Assembly (NCBI RefSeq): GCF_004804275.1
Contig: NZ_STGI01000004.1
Coordinates: forward strand, 269,605-333,604
Source of the DNA: Herbaspirillum sp. ST 5-3
GTDB lineage: Bacteria; Pseudomonadota; Gammaproteobacteria; Burkholderiales; Burkholderiaceae_D
Length of the DNA stretch: 64,000 nt
Direction: 5' to 3'
Shown in pieces: positions 18,227 through 26,346 of the stretch. The number at the start of each line of letters is the position of its first letter. The stretch's first letter is position 1. Both the position numbers and the translations under genes were made by a program. A model generated the notes under the pieces. That model had not been told where the DNA came from and searched no databases. It saw only the letters and a list, made by a program, of their open reading frames with translations.

Positions 18227-20446
18227 TTATCCTGCCTTTCTTTTCACTTCGGTAGATTTCTCGGCCAGATTCTGCCGCACGCTGTCCAGCGAAATGAAGT
18301 AACCCTTGTCATCGATCGGCGTCAGCGGCAATCCCGCCTTGTCGCGCGACTTGCGTTCCTTGACCAGCGGCGGACAGGCGTGATCATCGTAATACATCAC
18401 CATGCAATCGAGGCAAGCCAGGCACTCGCGCTGGTCGATCTTGCCTTTCGCATCGATTGCGTGCGAACCGCAACCGGCGGCACAGGCATGGCAGGTCTCG
18501 CATTCCTTCTTGCGCTTCAGGCCGAACAGCCGGAACGTGCTCGGAATCGCCAGGCCGGCGCCCATCGGGCAAATGTATTTGCAGTAGGGGCGTTCGCTGA
18601 ACAGGGAAATTCCGAGAATCGCGGTGACAAACAGCACGAACGGCCAGGAACGATTCCACACGCCGACCAGGAACGTGGTCTTGAACGGCTCGATCTCCGC
18701 CATGGTCTCGGCCAGCTCCATCGAGTAGAAGGACGCGCACAGCAGCACGACGAACACGGCGTACTTGATCCATTTGAGTTTGTCATGCAGCTTCTTCGGC
18801 AACAAACCCTGGAAGCGCTTGAGGCCGATGAGCTGACCCAGCTTGAACGTGAGGTGCTGCAAGGAGCCGAACGGGCACATCCATCCGCAGAACAGGCCGC
18901 GCCCCCAGATCAGCACCGTGCCGATCATGAACCACCAGAAGATGAATATGAACGGATCCGACAGAAACAGTTCCCACTTCCAGTGATGAATCACCGAATG
19001 GAACCAGGTCATGATCTGCGTGATGCTGGGCTGCGCCTTCAGGTAAAAACCGATGTAGACGACAGCGACGATCCACAGCAGATGGCGCGGAATCGAAATC
19101 CACGGCTTGTGCTTGCGCGTGGATGCACGCACCAGTTTGTCGCGCAGCGCATACAGCACGGCAGTCGTGGCGAGGAACAGCACGAAGAAGGCGATTTCCA
19201 CTTTCTTCGCGATCCACATCTTCTTCCATGCCGCCTGCGGGCGCTCCACCTTGGGCCGTCCGCCTTCCAGATAGCGGGCCGGCAGCCAGTATTCCTGGTC
19301 GAAATGCTCGAAAGTCTTGATGCGTGTCTGCGCGTCGACCTTGTTGGCAAGGTAGGTCAGCTGCCATGGCCAGGCCGGATTGAAATTGGCCGAGCGGATG
19401 ATGAAGATGCCGGACTCCTTGTAGTCGGGCGTGTCGGCAGGCTCAAGATGGTACAGGTTCTGATAGTCGGTATCGCGGAAAGTGAAGGTGCCGGAATCCT
19501 GCCGAACCTGGATCCGGTCATAAATGCCGCCGCGCACGAAGCCCGATCCCTTGAACGACACCTGGCCGTTGGCGACGACGAACAAGGCATGTTCATCCTT
19601 CTTCAGGTCCTGCATCAGGCGCTCGTAACCGCGCTCGCCCAGCAGGCTGATGCCGAGCGTCGGCACATTCAGGTAGCCGAAATACAAATCCATGTAAGGG
19701 CGCGAACTGTCGCCGGTGCCGACGTCGGATGCCTCCAGCACGAGGTGCTGAACGCTGCCTTCCTTTTCCAGCGCTTTCCAATCGAGCTTCTCGCGCAGCG
19801 GCGTGAAATGCGCGCGCGGCTTGGGGGTGTACTTGAAAATGCCGACCTGCTTGCCGATCTCATAAGAACTCTGTGCGATCACCTGATTCTCGGCAATCGC
19901 CGTCACCGTCGCGCCGCTGATCGCATCCAGGCCGACTGCACCATTATCCTGCTGGGTCTGGCTGTGTCCGATTTCCAGCTTGGCCGCCGCCGACTTGCCG
20001 ATGTATTGCGCAATGAACTTGGTCAGCACCGATTCAGGAATGCCGGCCAGCAGAATCGGCTCCGAGTGTTTCAGAATGCGCACGCCGGTAATGATGCCCT
20101 TCGTGTCCATGCCGATCAAGGTGATGACCGGCTTGCCGGAGTAAGCGGGGATATCGACCACGTCGGTGGACAGGAAGACATAACCGATAAGCTGCTTGCC
20201 GCTCTCGTCGGAATACGCTTCGACGTAGCTCGGCATGCCCTTGCGGGTGGAGAACTTCTTTGCCGACGGTATGACGTCGCCGCATGGCGCGTAGGCACAC
20301 AGGTCGGGGCTGGTTGTGAGTTCGGGCGGAAGAACGGTGTCGTACATCGATGCATGCGAACGCGGGGCAAACAGCAGCCCGCAAAGCGCGATCCAGAGAA
20401 CGAGCATCAGATGCAACGGGGGGAGACGGCGAAAAGTATGTTTCAT
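18227..20446 (-). CDS. nosR: NosR, membrane FMN/Fe-S electron-transfer protein
   Basis: NosR, 739 residues from the ATG at 20446, needed for nosZ expression and for electron delivery to NosZ. Order: signal/TM segment; periplasmic FMN-binding domain with the flavinylation motif DAISGATVTA (about residues 155-165); several TM helices (about 415-600) with CGWMCPFGS and CKYICPMG; and a C-terminal ferredoxin-like domain with CETCHACAAGC and CLACLDC. A longer frame to 20515 starts with TTG and has no ribosome site. It follows nosZ, whereas nosR commonly precedes nosZ. Confidence 0.95.
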   Translation of the reverse strand: MKHTFRRLPPLHLMLVLWIALCGLLFAPRSHASMYDTVLPPELTTSPDLCAYAPCGDVIPSAKKFSTRKGMPSYVEAYSDESGKQLIGYVFLSTDVVDIPAYSGKPVITLIGMDTKGIITGVRILKHSEPILLAGIPESVLTKFIAQYIGKSAAAKLEIGHSQTQQDNGAVGLDAISGATVTAIAENQVIAQSSYEIGKQVGIFKYTPKPRAHFTPLREKLDWKALEKEGSVQHLVLEASDVGTGDSSRPYMDLYFGYLNVPTLGISLLGERGYERLMQDLKKDEHALFVVANGQVSFKGSGFVRGGIYDRIQVRQDSGTFTFRDTDYQNLYHLEPADTPDYKESGIFIIRSANFNPAWPWQLTYLANKVDAQTRIKTFEHFDQEYWLPARYLEGGRPKVERPQAAWKKMWIAKKVEIAFFVLFLATTAVLYALRDKLVRASTRKHKPWISIPRHLLWIVAVVYIGFYLKAQPSITQIMTWFHSVIHHWKWELFLSDPFIFIFWWFMIGTVLIWGRGLFCGWMCPFGSLQHLTFKLGQLIGLKRFQGLLPKKLHDKLKWIKYAVFVVLLCASFYSMELAETMAEIEPFKTTFLVGVWNRSWPFVLFVTAILGISLFSERPYCKYICPMGAGLAIPSTFRLFGLKRKKECETCHACAAGCGSHAIDAKGKIDQRECLACLDCMVMYYDDHACPPLVKERKSRDKAGLPLTPIDDKGYFISLDSVRQNLAEKSTEVKRKAG

Positions 20447-20564
20447 ACGGATTTTCTTGAGTATTTTCAGAAATACTCGGACCGGCACGCGTTGTGGGCT
20501 TGTTTCACAGGGCAATAGCGGAATGGCGACGTGCCGGAAAGATCCGCCATTTGAAACAAAAACC

Positions 20565-20589
20565 GTAGGGCAGGTCCTGCCCGCCCTAC
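20565..20589 (-). terminator. Attenuator-like hairpin between nosZ and nosR
   Basis: GTAGGGC / GCCCTAC arms, with a further inner CAGG/CCTG pairing, lie in the 168 nt after nosZ. There is no T run. It could give partial termination, so that nosZ mRNA exceeds the nosRDFYL message. Confidence 0.5.
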
Positions 20590-20614
20590 GTCATGCATGT
20601 TACAGCTACATCAA

Positions 20615-22564
20615 TTACGCTTCGACGATGAAGCGGCTACGCATTTCCAAATGCAGCGCGTGGCAGAAGTGGGTGCAATAGATCCAGTAGAGCCCCGGCT
20701 TGTCGGCCTTGAAGGTCACCGACTTGGTTTCCTGCGGATTCACGATGAAGTTGATGTTGTAGTTCGGGATTGCGCAGCCGTGCGTCAGATCTTCCACCTT
20801 GTCATGGTTGGTCAGGATGATCGTGACTTCATCACCCTTCTTCACCTTGATCTCGGGGATGCTGTACGCCGGAGCGACCGACATCATGCGTACCGTGACC
20901 TTGTTGCCCTTGCGGGTGATGCCTGCGTTTTCCGCCTTGACCGCGTTCGGGAAGTCGTCCATGTTGTAGATCTGGCGCGTCTTCACGATATCGCGGCGCA
21001 CGATGATCGCATCATGCGGTTCCGGATGTGCGGTATGGTCCGCGAGCAGGCGCATCTTGTCGCCGGTGATGTCGATCAGCTGCTCCGTTTCGACGTGCAG
21101 CGGGCCAACCGGCAGGAAGCGATCCTTCGAGAACTTGTTGCCCGAGTTGTAGTACTTGCCGTCGGCTTCCTTCGTTTCACCCATCGATGCAAAACCGTGG
21201 CCAGGCTGGTAATGCACGTCGAGCTTGTCGAGGATCGGCTTGGCGTTCTTGTCGCCCTTGTAGAGCGCAATCGCCTTGTCGACGTTCCACTTGACGATCT
21301 GGCTGTCCAGGAACAGGGTGGTGTAGGCATTGCCCTTGCCGTCGAAACCGGTATGCAAGGGGCCGAGGCCGATTTCCGGTTCCGCCACGACTGCATCGCG
21401 CTCGGTCTTCAACTCGCCGTTGAACCACTTGGTCACAAGCGCCAGTTCGATGACAGTGGCGGTCGGCGACAGCTTGCCGGAGCATACGAAGTACTTGCCG
21501 TCCGGGCTGGCGTTCACGCCGTGCGGGTTCTTGCCGACCGGCACGTAGCAAGTGATCGCGGTCTTCGGATCCTGGTTGGCTGCCTTGCGGCCGTCAACGA
21601 CCGGTACCTTGGACTTGCCGATGGTAGTGAACTTGCCGTCCTTGACGAGCTTCTCGATGCGGGCAATATTGAAGAACAGGCATGCATCGCGCTCGGCGGA
21701 CATCATGCCGGCCTGGTCGGCAGCGTTCTCGACGTTGTACTGGTTCGTACCAGCCAGCGTGCCGTCGTACGACGTCGCGACCAGGTCGCAGTTGCCGTCG
21801 ATACGGACCTGCCAGCGCACTTCCATCGATTCCGCATCGACGCAGCTGAACAGGCAACCCCACTTGGTCGGATCGTTCAGATCGTGGCCGTCGTTCGGCA
21901 GCGGGATATGGAATTCGGCGCCGCAGAACACGCGGGTGGTGTAATTGATCTTCGGATCAACCGGGTCGCACTTGTCCGGGAAGATCCCGTGGAAACCCAT
22001 CACGTTCGGCAACTGGGTGATCTTGTCGCACTCCATCGTATCCATACGGACGCGAGCGATGCGCGAATGGATCTTGTCGTTGACGAACAACCAGCGACCG
22101 TCGTACGTGCCGTCCTTGTAGCTGCCATGCACGTGATGCGTGTCGCCCGTGGTGTACTTCAGGCTGCCATCCGGGTTGGTGCCGATGATCGCCTTCGATT
22201 CATTCGTGATACCCCAGCCGCTCATCGGGTCGATGTTGAACACCGGGATGCGCTTCAGCGTGCGGCCGGAAGGAATACCGATGATGCGCATTTCGCCCGA
22301 GTGGCCGCCGCTGGAGAGTGTGTAGTAATCGTCAAGCTGGCCAGGGGGAACTTCAATGCCGTGCTTGGCAGCGGGCTGGACGGCAGCGGTTGCGCTGGCC
22401 GAACCTGCCGGTGCCGCCCCCTTCGTTGCTGCGGGCTCTTCCTTGCAACCGGCCAACACCCCTGCGCCGGCGAGTCCCAGCAATGCGCTCTGGCCCAAGA
22501 AGCGGCGGCGAGTGTTTTGCTCGGGTAGATCGTTGTTCAACTTGGTCTTTTTGGCCTTATCCAT
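20615..22564 (-). CDS. nosZ: Nitrous oxide reductase (clade I, Tat signal)
   Basis: NosZ, 649 residues, reduces N2O to N2 in the periplasm. The Tat motif TRRRFLG lies at residues 18-24. A seven-bladed propeller carries the Cu-Z histidines (for example DTHHVHG and HEPHDA-like blocks). The C-terminal cupredoxin has the CuA ligands C630, C634, H638 and M641 in YCTHFCHALHLEM. The Tat segment ends in LAGC followed by an Ala/Pro-rich stretch, which looks like a lipobox plus linker. An AAAGGT site precedes the ATG. Two FNR-type boxes lie 110 and 213 nt upstream. Confidence 0.97.
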   Translation of the reverse strand: MDKAKKTKLNNDLPEQNTRRRFLGQSALLGLAGAGVLAGCKEEPAATKGAAPAGSASATAAVQPAAKHGIEVPPGQLDDYYTLSSGGHSGEMRIIGIPSGRTLKRIPVFNIDPMSGWGITNESKAIIGTNPDGSLKYTTGDTHHVHGSYKDGTYDGRWLFVNDKIHSRIARVRMDTMECDKITQLPNVMGFHGIFPDKCDPVDPKINYTTRVFCGAEFHIPLPNDGHDLNDPTKWGCLFSCVDAESMEVRWQVRIDGNCDLVATSYDGTLAGTNQYNVENAADQAGMMSAERDACLFFNIARIEKLVKDGKFTTIGKSKVPVVDGRKAANQDPKTAITCYVPVGKNPHGVNASPDGKYFVCSGKLSPTATVIELALVTKWFNGELKTERDAVVAEPEIGLGPLHTGFDGKGNAYTTLFLDSQIVKWNVDKAIALYKGDKNAKPILDKLDVHYQPGHGFASMGETKEADGKYYNSGNKFSKDRFLPVGPLHVETEQLIDITGDKMRLLADHTAHPEPHDAIIVRRDIVKTRQIYNMDDFPNAVKAENAGITRKGNKVTVRMMSVAPAYSIPEIKVKKGDEVTIILTNHDKVEDLTHGCAIPNYNINFIVNPQETKSVTFKADKPGLYWIYCTHFCHALHLEMRSRFIVEA

Positions 22565-22673
22565 GAGTACCTTTCTGAGTCGGCTGCCTTAAGTAAAAAA
22601 ATCGTGTTGCGGACAAACCCGTCTAAATATGCATTTCTGATGCAGATTATTCGTTTTGCGTCGCAGAAAAAAT

Positions 22674-22687
22674 ATGATCTGGATCAA
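22674..22687 (-). promoter_or_regulatory. FNR/DNR box upstream of nosZ (proximal)
   Basis: ATGAT-CTGG-ATCAA on the plus strand (minus strand TTGATCCAGATCAT), 9 of 10 consensus half-site bases, centred about 116 nt before the nosZ ATG. It would respond to FNR, DNR or the CRP-family regulator at 32789. Confidence 0.75.
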
Positions 22688-22776
22688 CTTTCCCCGGATC
22701 CAGACCGGAAACAACTATTTCGGATTGGCGTTTACTACAGGGACGAGAGCTTAATTATTTTTCTGCAATTGGCCCA

Positions 22777-22790
22777 ATGACCTGAATCAA
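22777..22790 (-). promoter_or_regulatory. FNR/DNR box upstream of nosZ (distal)
   Basis: Minus strand TTGAT-TCAG-GTCAT: a perfect left half-site and three of five bases in the right. It is centred about 103 nt upstream of the proximal box. It may be a second activator site or belong to another start point. Confidence 0.5.
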
Positions 22791-22907
22791 GACTAGCCCG
22801 AACTAATTTTTTTAATTGCATGCACCCAGATTGTGCATCGCGACATGAAGGATATGTCTTTTGGGAAATATGAGCTATCCGTTGGAGGGCTAAAGCGAGC
22901 TCCCAAT

Positions 22908-22927
22908 ATGACTAGCGCCCTAGTCAT
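22908..22927. promoter_or_regulatory. 20-nt palindrome in the nosZ-nrdD intergenic
   Basis: ATGACTAG-CGCC-CTAGTCAT, perfect 8-bp arms. It lies in the 563-bp divergent spacer between nosZ and nrdD and is likely an operator. A related CTAG-N5-CTAG arrangement occurs at 9930-9942 before narG, and ACTAGCCC recurs at 22792-22799. Confidence 0.5.
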
Positions 22928-22954
22928 AAAGGCGTAGGCAACACGCTACTGCGC

Positions 22955-22970
22955 TAGGCTGAAAGATCTA
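22955..22970. promoter_or_regulatory. Third copy of the nar-type 16-nt motif
   Basis: Plus strand TAGGCTGAAAGATCTA. With the narK1 and narG sites it gives the consensus TAGNNYGAAAGNNNTA. It lies 28 nt beyond the palindrome and 158 nt before nrdD. Confidence 0.35.
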
Positions 22971-23018
22971 TCTCGACGACAGGCGATGCAGGAACGGAAT
23001 TCGCCCCGACCACTGGAC

Positions 23019-23032
23019 TTATTCCAGATCAA
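23019..23032 (+). promoter_or_regulatory. FNR/DNR box upstream of nrdD
   Basis: TTATT-CCAG-ATCAA: right half perfect, left half 3 of 5. Centred about 103 nt before the nrdD ATG, consistent with anaerobic induction. Confidence 0.5.
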
Positions 23033-23127
23033 GAATTTCAAATAAATCCACACCCCTGATTGTCGACACTAGATTTAGTGATTAACATCATTTCGACCAC
23101 AACAGGTTGTATTCATCAGGAGGCGCA

Positions 23128-25149
23128 ATGACGGCTCGCGCAATTACTTTTCTCACAAAAATCATCAAACGGGACGGCAGTCTCAAGCCGTTCGATCCCA
23201 ACAAGATCCTGTCCGCCCTGCTTCGCGCCGGCCAGGCAAGCGGCGAGTTCGGCCATGAAGAGGCCGAAGCGCTGACCCTGCAGGCGGTCATGCAGCGCAT
23301 CCAGCTGCAAGGCGATGCTGCACCGCACATCGAGCAAATCCAGGACGTGGTCGAGGCTGTGCTGTTCGACGCAGGCTATCGCAAGACGCTGCGCGCCTAT
23401 GTCGTCTATCGCGAACAGCACAAGAAACTGCGCAACGACCGCAAGACGCTGGTCGACGTGGAATCCTCGATCAACGAATATCTCGAACAGCTCGACTGGC
23501 GCGTCAACGCGAATGCCAACCAGGGTTATTCTCTCGGCGGACTGATCCTCAATGTGTCCGGCAAGGTCATCGCGAACTACTGGCTGAATCACGTCTATCC
23601 GCCGGAAGTGGGTGAAGCACATCGCCGCGCCGACATTCATATCCACGATCTCGACATGCTGGCAGGCTATTGCGCCGGCTGGTCGCTGCGCACCTTGCTC
23701 AACGAAGGTTTGAACGGCGTGCCCGGCAAGGTGGAATCCGGCCCGCCCAGGCATATGTCGAGCGCGATTGGTCAGATCGTCAACTTTCTCGGCACCCTGC
23801 AGAACGAGTGGGCCGGCGCGCAGGCGTTCAGTTCCTTCGATACCTACATGGCGGCCTTCGTGCGCAACGACAAGCTGTCGTATGGCGAAGTCCGGCAGTA
23901 CATGCAGGAGCTGATCTACAACCTCAACGTGCCCTCGCGCTGGGGAACGCAGACGCCCTTCACCAACCTCACCTTCGACTGGGTCTGCCCGGAAGATCTG
24001 CGAGAGCAGGTGCCGGTCATCGGCGGCAAGGAAATGCCCTTCACCTATGGCGACCTGCAAGGCGAGATGGACATGATCAATCGCGCCTACATCGAAGTGA
24101 TGATGGCCGGTGATGCCAAGGGCCGCGTGTTCACCTTCCCGATCCCGACCTACAACATCACCGAAGACTTCGACTGGAACAGCCCGAACGCCGAACTGCT
24201 GTTCGAAATGACCGCACGCTATGGTCTCCCCTACTTCCAGAACTTCGTCAATTCAGAACTCAAGCCGAACATGATCCGTTCCATGTGCTGCCGGCTGCAG
24301 CTCGACCTGCGCGAGCTGCTCAAGCGCGGCAACGGCCTGTTCGGCTCGGCGGAGCAGACCGGCTCGCTCGGCGTGGTCACGATCAATTGCGCGCGCCTCG
24401 GCTATCAGTTCCGAGGCGATGAAGCCGGCTTGCTGGAGCGCGTGGACCAGTTGCTGGAAATCGGCAAGATCAGCCTCGAGATCAAGCGCAAGGTGATCCA
24501 GCGTCACATGGACAATGGATTGTTCCCGTACACCAAGCGCTACCTCGGCACGCTGCGCAATCACTTCTCGACGCTCGGCGTGAATGGCATCAATGAGATG
24601 ATCCGCAACTTCACCAACGACGAGCACGACATCACCAGCGAATGGGGCAATGCTTTCGCGCTGCGCCTGCTCGACCACGTCCGCGCGCGCATGCTGGAAT
24701 TCCAGGACCAGACCGGCAACATGTACAACCTGGAAGCGACGCCTGCGGAAGGCACGACCTACCGCTTTGCCAAGGAAGACCGCAAGCGTTTCCCGGACAT
24801 CCTGCAGGCCGGCACGGCAGAGATGCCCTACTACACCAACTCCTCGCAGTTACCGGTCGGGTTTACCGACGATCCCTTCGAGGCGCTGGAGCGGCAGGAC
24901 GAACTGCAGCGCAAGTACACCGGCGGCACGGTGCTGCACCTCTACATGACCGAACCGGTGTCCAGCTCGAACGCGTGCCGCATGCTGGTCAAGCGCGCGC
25001 TGAGCCGGTTCCGTCTGCCGTATATCACGGTCACCCCGACTTTTTCCATCTGCCCCAAGCATGGATATCTGAGCGGGAAACACGAATTCTGTCCGAAATG
25101 CGATGACGAAATTATCGCGCGCAAGATGCGCGAGGCGGAATCGGCTTAG
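23128..25149 (+). CDS. nrdD: Class III ribonucleotide reductase large subunit lacking its glycyl-radical tail
   Basis: NrdD, 673 residues, makes dNTPs without oxygen. An N-terminal ATP-cone (about residues 4-95, KIIKRDGSLKPFDPNKI) precedes the barrel with the active-site cysteines in AGYCAGWSL and RSMCCRLQ. A C-terminal zinc-type motif follows (CPKHGYL...CPKC; the second position is His, not Cys). The chain then stops 14 residues after CPKC. The glycyl-radical segment that follows in E. coli NrdD is absent and is found as a separate gene at 25371. The start at 23128 has AGGAGG four bases upstream. Confidence 0.95.
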   Translation: MTARAITFLTKIIKRDGSLKPFDPNKILSALLRAGQASGEFGHEEAEALTLQAVMQRIQLQGDAAPHIEQIQDVVEAVLFDAGYRKTLRAYVVYREQHKKLRNDRKTLVDVESSINEYLEQLDWRVNANANQGYSLGGLILNVSGKVIANYWLNHVYPPEVGEAHRRADIHIHDLDMLAGYCAGWSLRTLLNEGLNGVPGKVESGPPRHMSSAIGQIVNFLGTLQNEWAGAQAFSSFDTYMAAFVRNDKLSYGEVRQYMQELIYNLNVPSRWGTQTPFTNLTFDWVCPEDLREQVPVIGGKEMPFTYGDLQGEMDMINRAYIEVMMAGDAKGRVFTFPIPTYNITEDFDWNSPNAELLFEMTARYGLPYFQNFVNSELKPNMIRSMCCRLQLDLRELLKRGNGLFGSAEQTGSLGVVTINCARLGYQFRGDEAGLLERVDQLLEIGKISLEIKRKVIQRHMDNGLFPYTKRYLGTLRNHFSTLGVNGINEMIRNFTNDEHDITSEWGNAFALRLLDHVRARMLEFQDQTGNMYNLEATPAEGTTYRFAKEDRKRFPDILQAGTAEMPYYTNSSQLPVGFTDDPFEALERQDELQRKYTGGTVLHLYMTEPVSSSNACRMLVKRALSRFRLPYITVTPTFSICPKHGYLSGKHEFCPKCDDEIIARKMREAESA

Positions 25150-25152
25150 ATA

Positions 25153-25277
25153 GCAGACTGTTGAAAAACGTAGTGAGCGGCGCGAGATTGGAGCCGAGGA
25201 GCGCACGCGTACGGAGTGGTACGCAGAGCACCGCAGGCCCCAGGATCGGCCCGCGCAGCAGTTTTTCAACAGACTGC
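25153..25277. repeat. 125-bp palindromic element between nrdD and the glycyl-radical gene
   Basis: Imperfect 17-bp terminal inverted repeats (GCAGACTGTTGAAAAAC and GTTTTTCAACAGACTGC, one mismatch) enclose about 90 bp that can also pair imperfectly, giving one long hairpin. The loop contains ACGGAGTG and GAGCACCGC-AGG, blocks also found in the element at 58461. There is no open reading frame. It begins three bases after the nrdD stop and may also serve as its terminator. No clear target duplication is seen. Confidence 0.65.
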
Positions 25278-25370
25278 CAGAACTAGCCGAGATCAAGTCG
25301 GATCGTTTTCATTGGTCCGAAAGACGACAAAAGATGCAACTTCAACGTACACTTCGATAAGGAGATAGTC

Positions 25371-25568
25371 ATGACAGACCTTAGCAATCAAAAGGCGCTC
25401 GCAAGCAGGCAAATCATTCTCACGGATGCAGAACGCCAGCCATGCGAAATCTGGACCCGGGTGATGGGTTATCACCGTCCCGTGTCCTCCTTCAATATCG
25501 GGAAAAAGGGAGAATTTCATGAGCGTCAGTACTTTAGCGAGCAATCAGCACAACTCTCCAGCGACTGA
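25371..25568 (+). CDS. Stand-alone glycyl-radical domain of class III ribonucleotide reductase
   Basis: A 65-residue protein. Residues 25-52 (CEIWTRVMGYHRP, then SSFNIGKKGEFHER) match the C-terminal radical segment of NrdD. The RVxGY motif places the radical on Gly33, and FN-GK--E-xxR follows as in E. coli NrdD. NrdD encoded just upstream ends before this segment, so the two chains would have to combine. This parallels GrcA, the spare radical domain of pyruvate formate-lyase. The AAGGAG site six bases before the ATG is strong, and the 3' end overlaps nrdG by 50 nt. Confidence 0.85.
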   Translation: MTDLSNQKALASRQIILTDAERQPCEIWTRVMGYHRPVSSFNIGKKGEFHERQYFSEQSAQLSSD

Positions 25569-26274
25569 GAGTTTGCCGCGTTCGCTGAAGGTCGGTGGCA
25601 TCACGCCGTTTACGTCCACCGACTACCCCGGACAGCTTGCCGCGGTCGTGTTCGTGCAAGGTTGTCCGTGGCAGTGCGGGTATTGCCATAACCCGCACTT
25701 GCAGCCGCGCCTGCAGAAGAGCCCACTTCAATGGTCGCGCGTACTGGGCCTGCTGGAAAAGCGCGTCGGCCTGATCGACGGTGTCGTGTTCAGCGGCGGC
25801 GAGCCGACACTCGATCCGGCGCTGGGCAATGCCATACGAGATGTGCGCAGGCTGGGTTTCAAGATCGGCCTGCACACCGGCGGATCCTATCCGCATCGCC
25901 TCATGGAACTGTTGCCGGAGATTGACTGGATCGCGCTGGACGTCAAGGCGCCATTCAATCAGTACGAGAAAATCACCGGCGTCACCGAAAGCGGCCTGCA
26001 CGCGCTCGCATCGGCCGAAGCGATCCTTTCAAGCGGTATCGACCATGAGTTCCGCACGACCGTGCATCCGTCGCTGCTCAGTGAAGAGGAAGTGCTTGAA
26101 TTGGGCCGCACGCTGTCGAGCATGGGCGTCAAGAACTATGCGCTGCAAGTCTTCCGCGCACAGGGATGCAAAACCAAGGAATTGAAAGCGACGGCGCTGG
26201 CCGGTTATCCGAGCACAGGCCTGATTGCGCAGCTCTCGCAGTTGTTTCCGGGCTTCGTCCATCGCCCGGCATAG
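25519..26274 (+). CDS. nrdG: Radical SAM activase of anaerobic ribonucleotide reductase
   Basis: A 251-residue radical SAM enzyme that abstracts hydrogen from the glycine of its partner to form the radical. The CxxxCxxC cluster is C49-PWQ-C53-GY-C56. The SAM-binding GGEP lies in FSGGEPTLD near residues 93-101. It belongs to the longer NrdG-2 type (about 230-250 residues) rather than the 154-residue E. coli form. It starts inside the glycyl-radical gene, with GGGAG six bases upstream, so synthesis of activase and radical domain is coupled. Confidence 0.94.
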   Translation: MSVSTLASNQHNSPATESLPRSLKVGGITPFTSTDYPGQLAAVVFVQGCPWQCGYCHNPHLQPRLQKSPLQWSRVLGLLEKRVGLIDGVVFSGGEPTLDPALGNAIRDVRRLGFKIGLHTGGSYPHRLMELLPEIDWIALDVKAPFNQYEKITGVTESGLHALASAEAILSSGIDHEFRTTVHPSLLSEEEVLELGRTLSSMGVKNYALQVFRAQGCKTKELKATALAGYPSTGLIAQLSQLFPGFVHRPA

Positions 26275-26346
26275 AGACTGAAACCAACATAGGAAGGGAA
26301 ATACGGTGCGCGTGGCAGATGTCGCGCACCATCCCCGCAGCAGCGC

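Noticed and set aside
25153-25277. CRISPR or IS end
   Set aside because: Single inverted structure, no repeat-spacer array and no transposase.
23128-25568. Frameshifted nrdD
   Set aside because: The small downstream gene has its own ATG and ribosome site and lies 221 nt away behind a hairpin; one indel cannot join the two.
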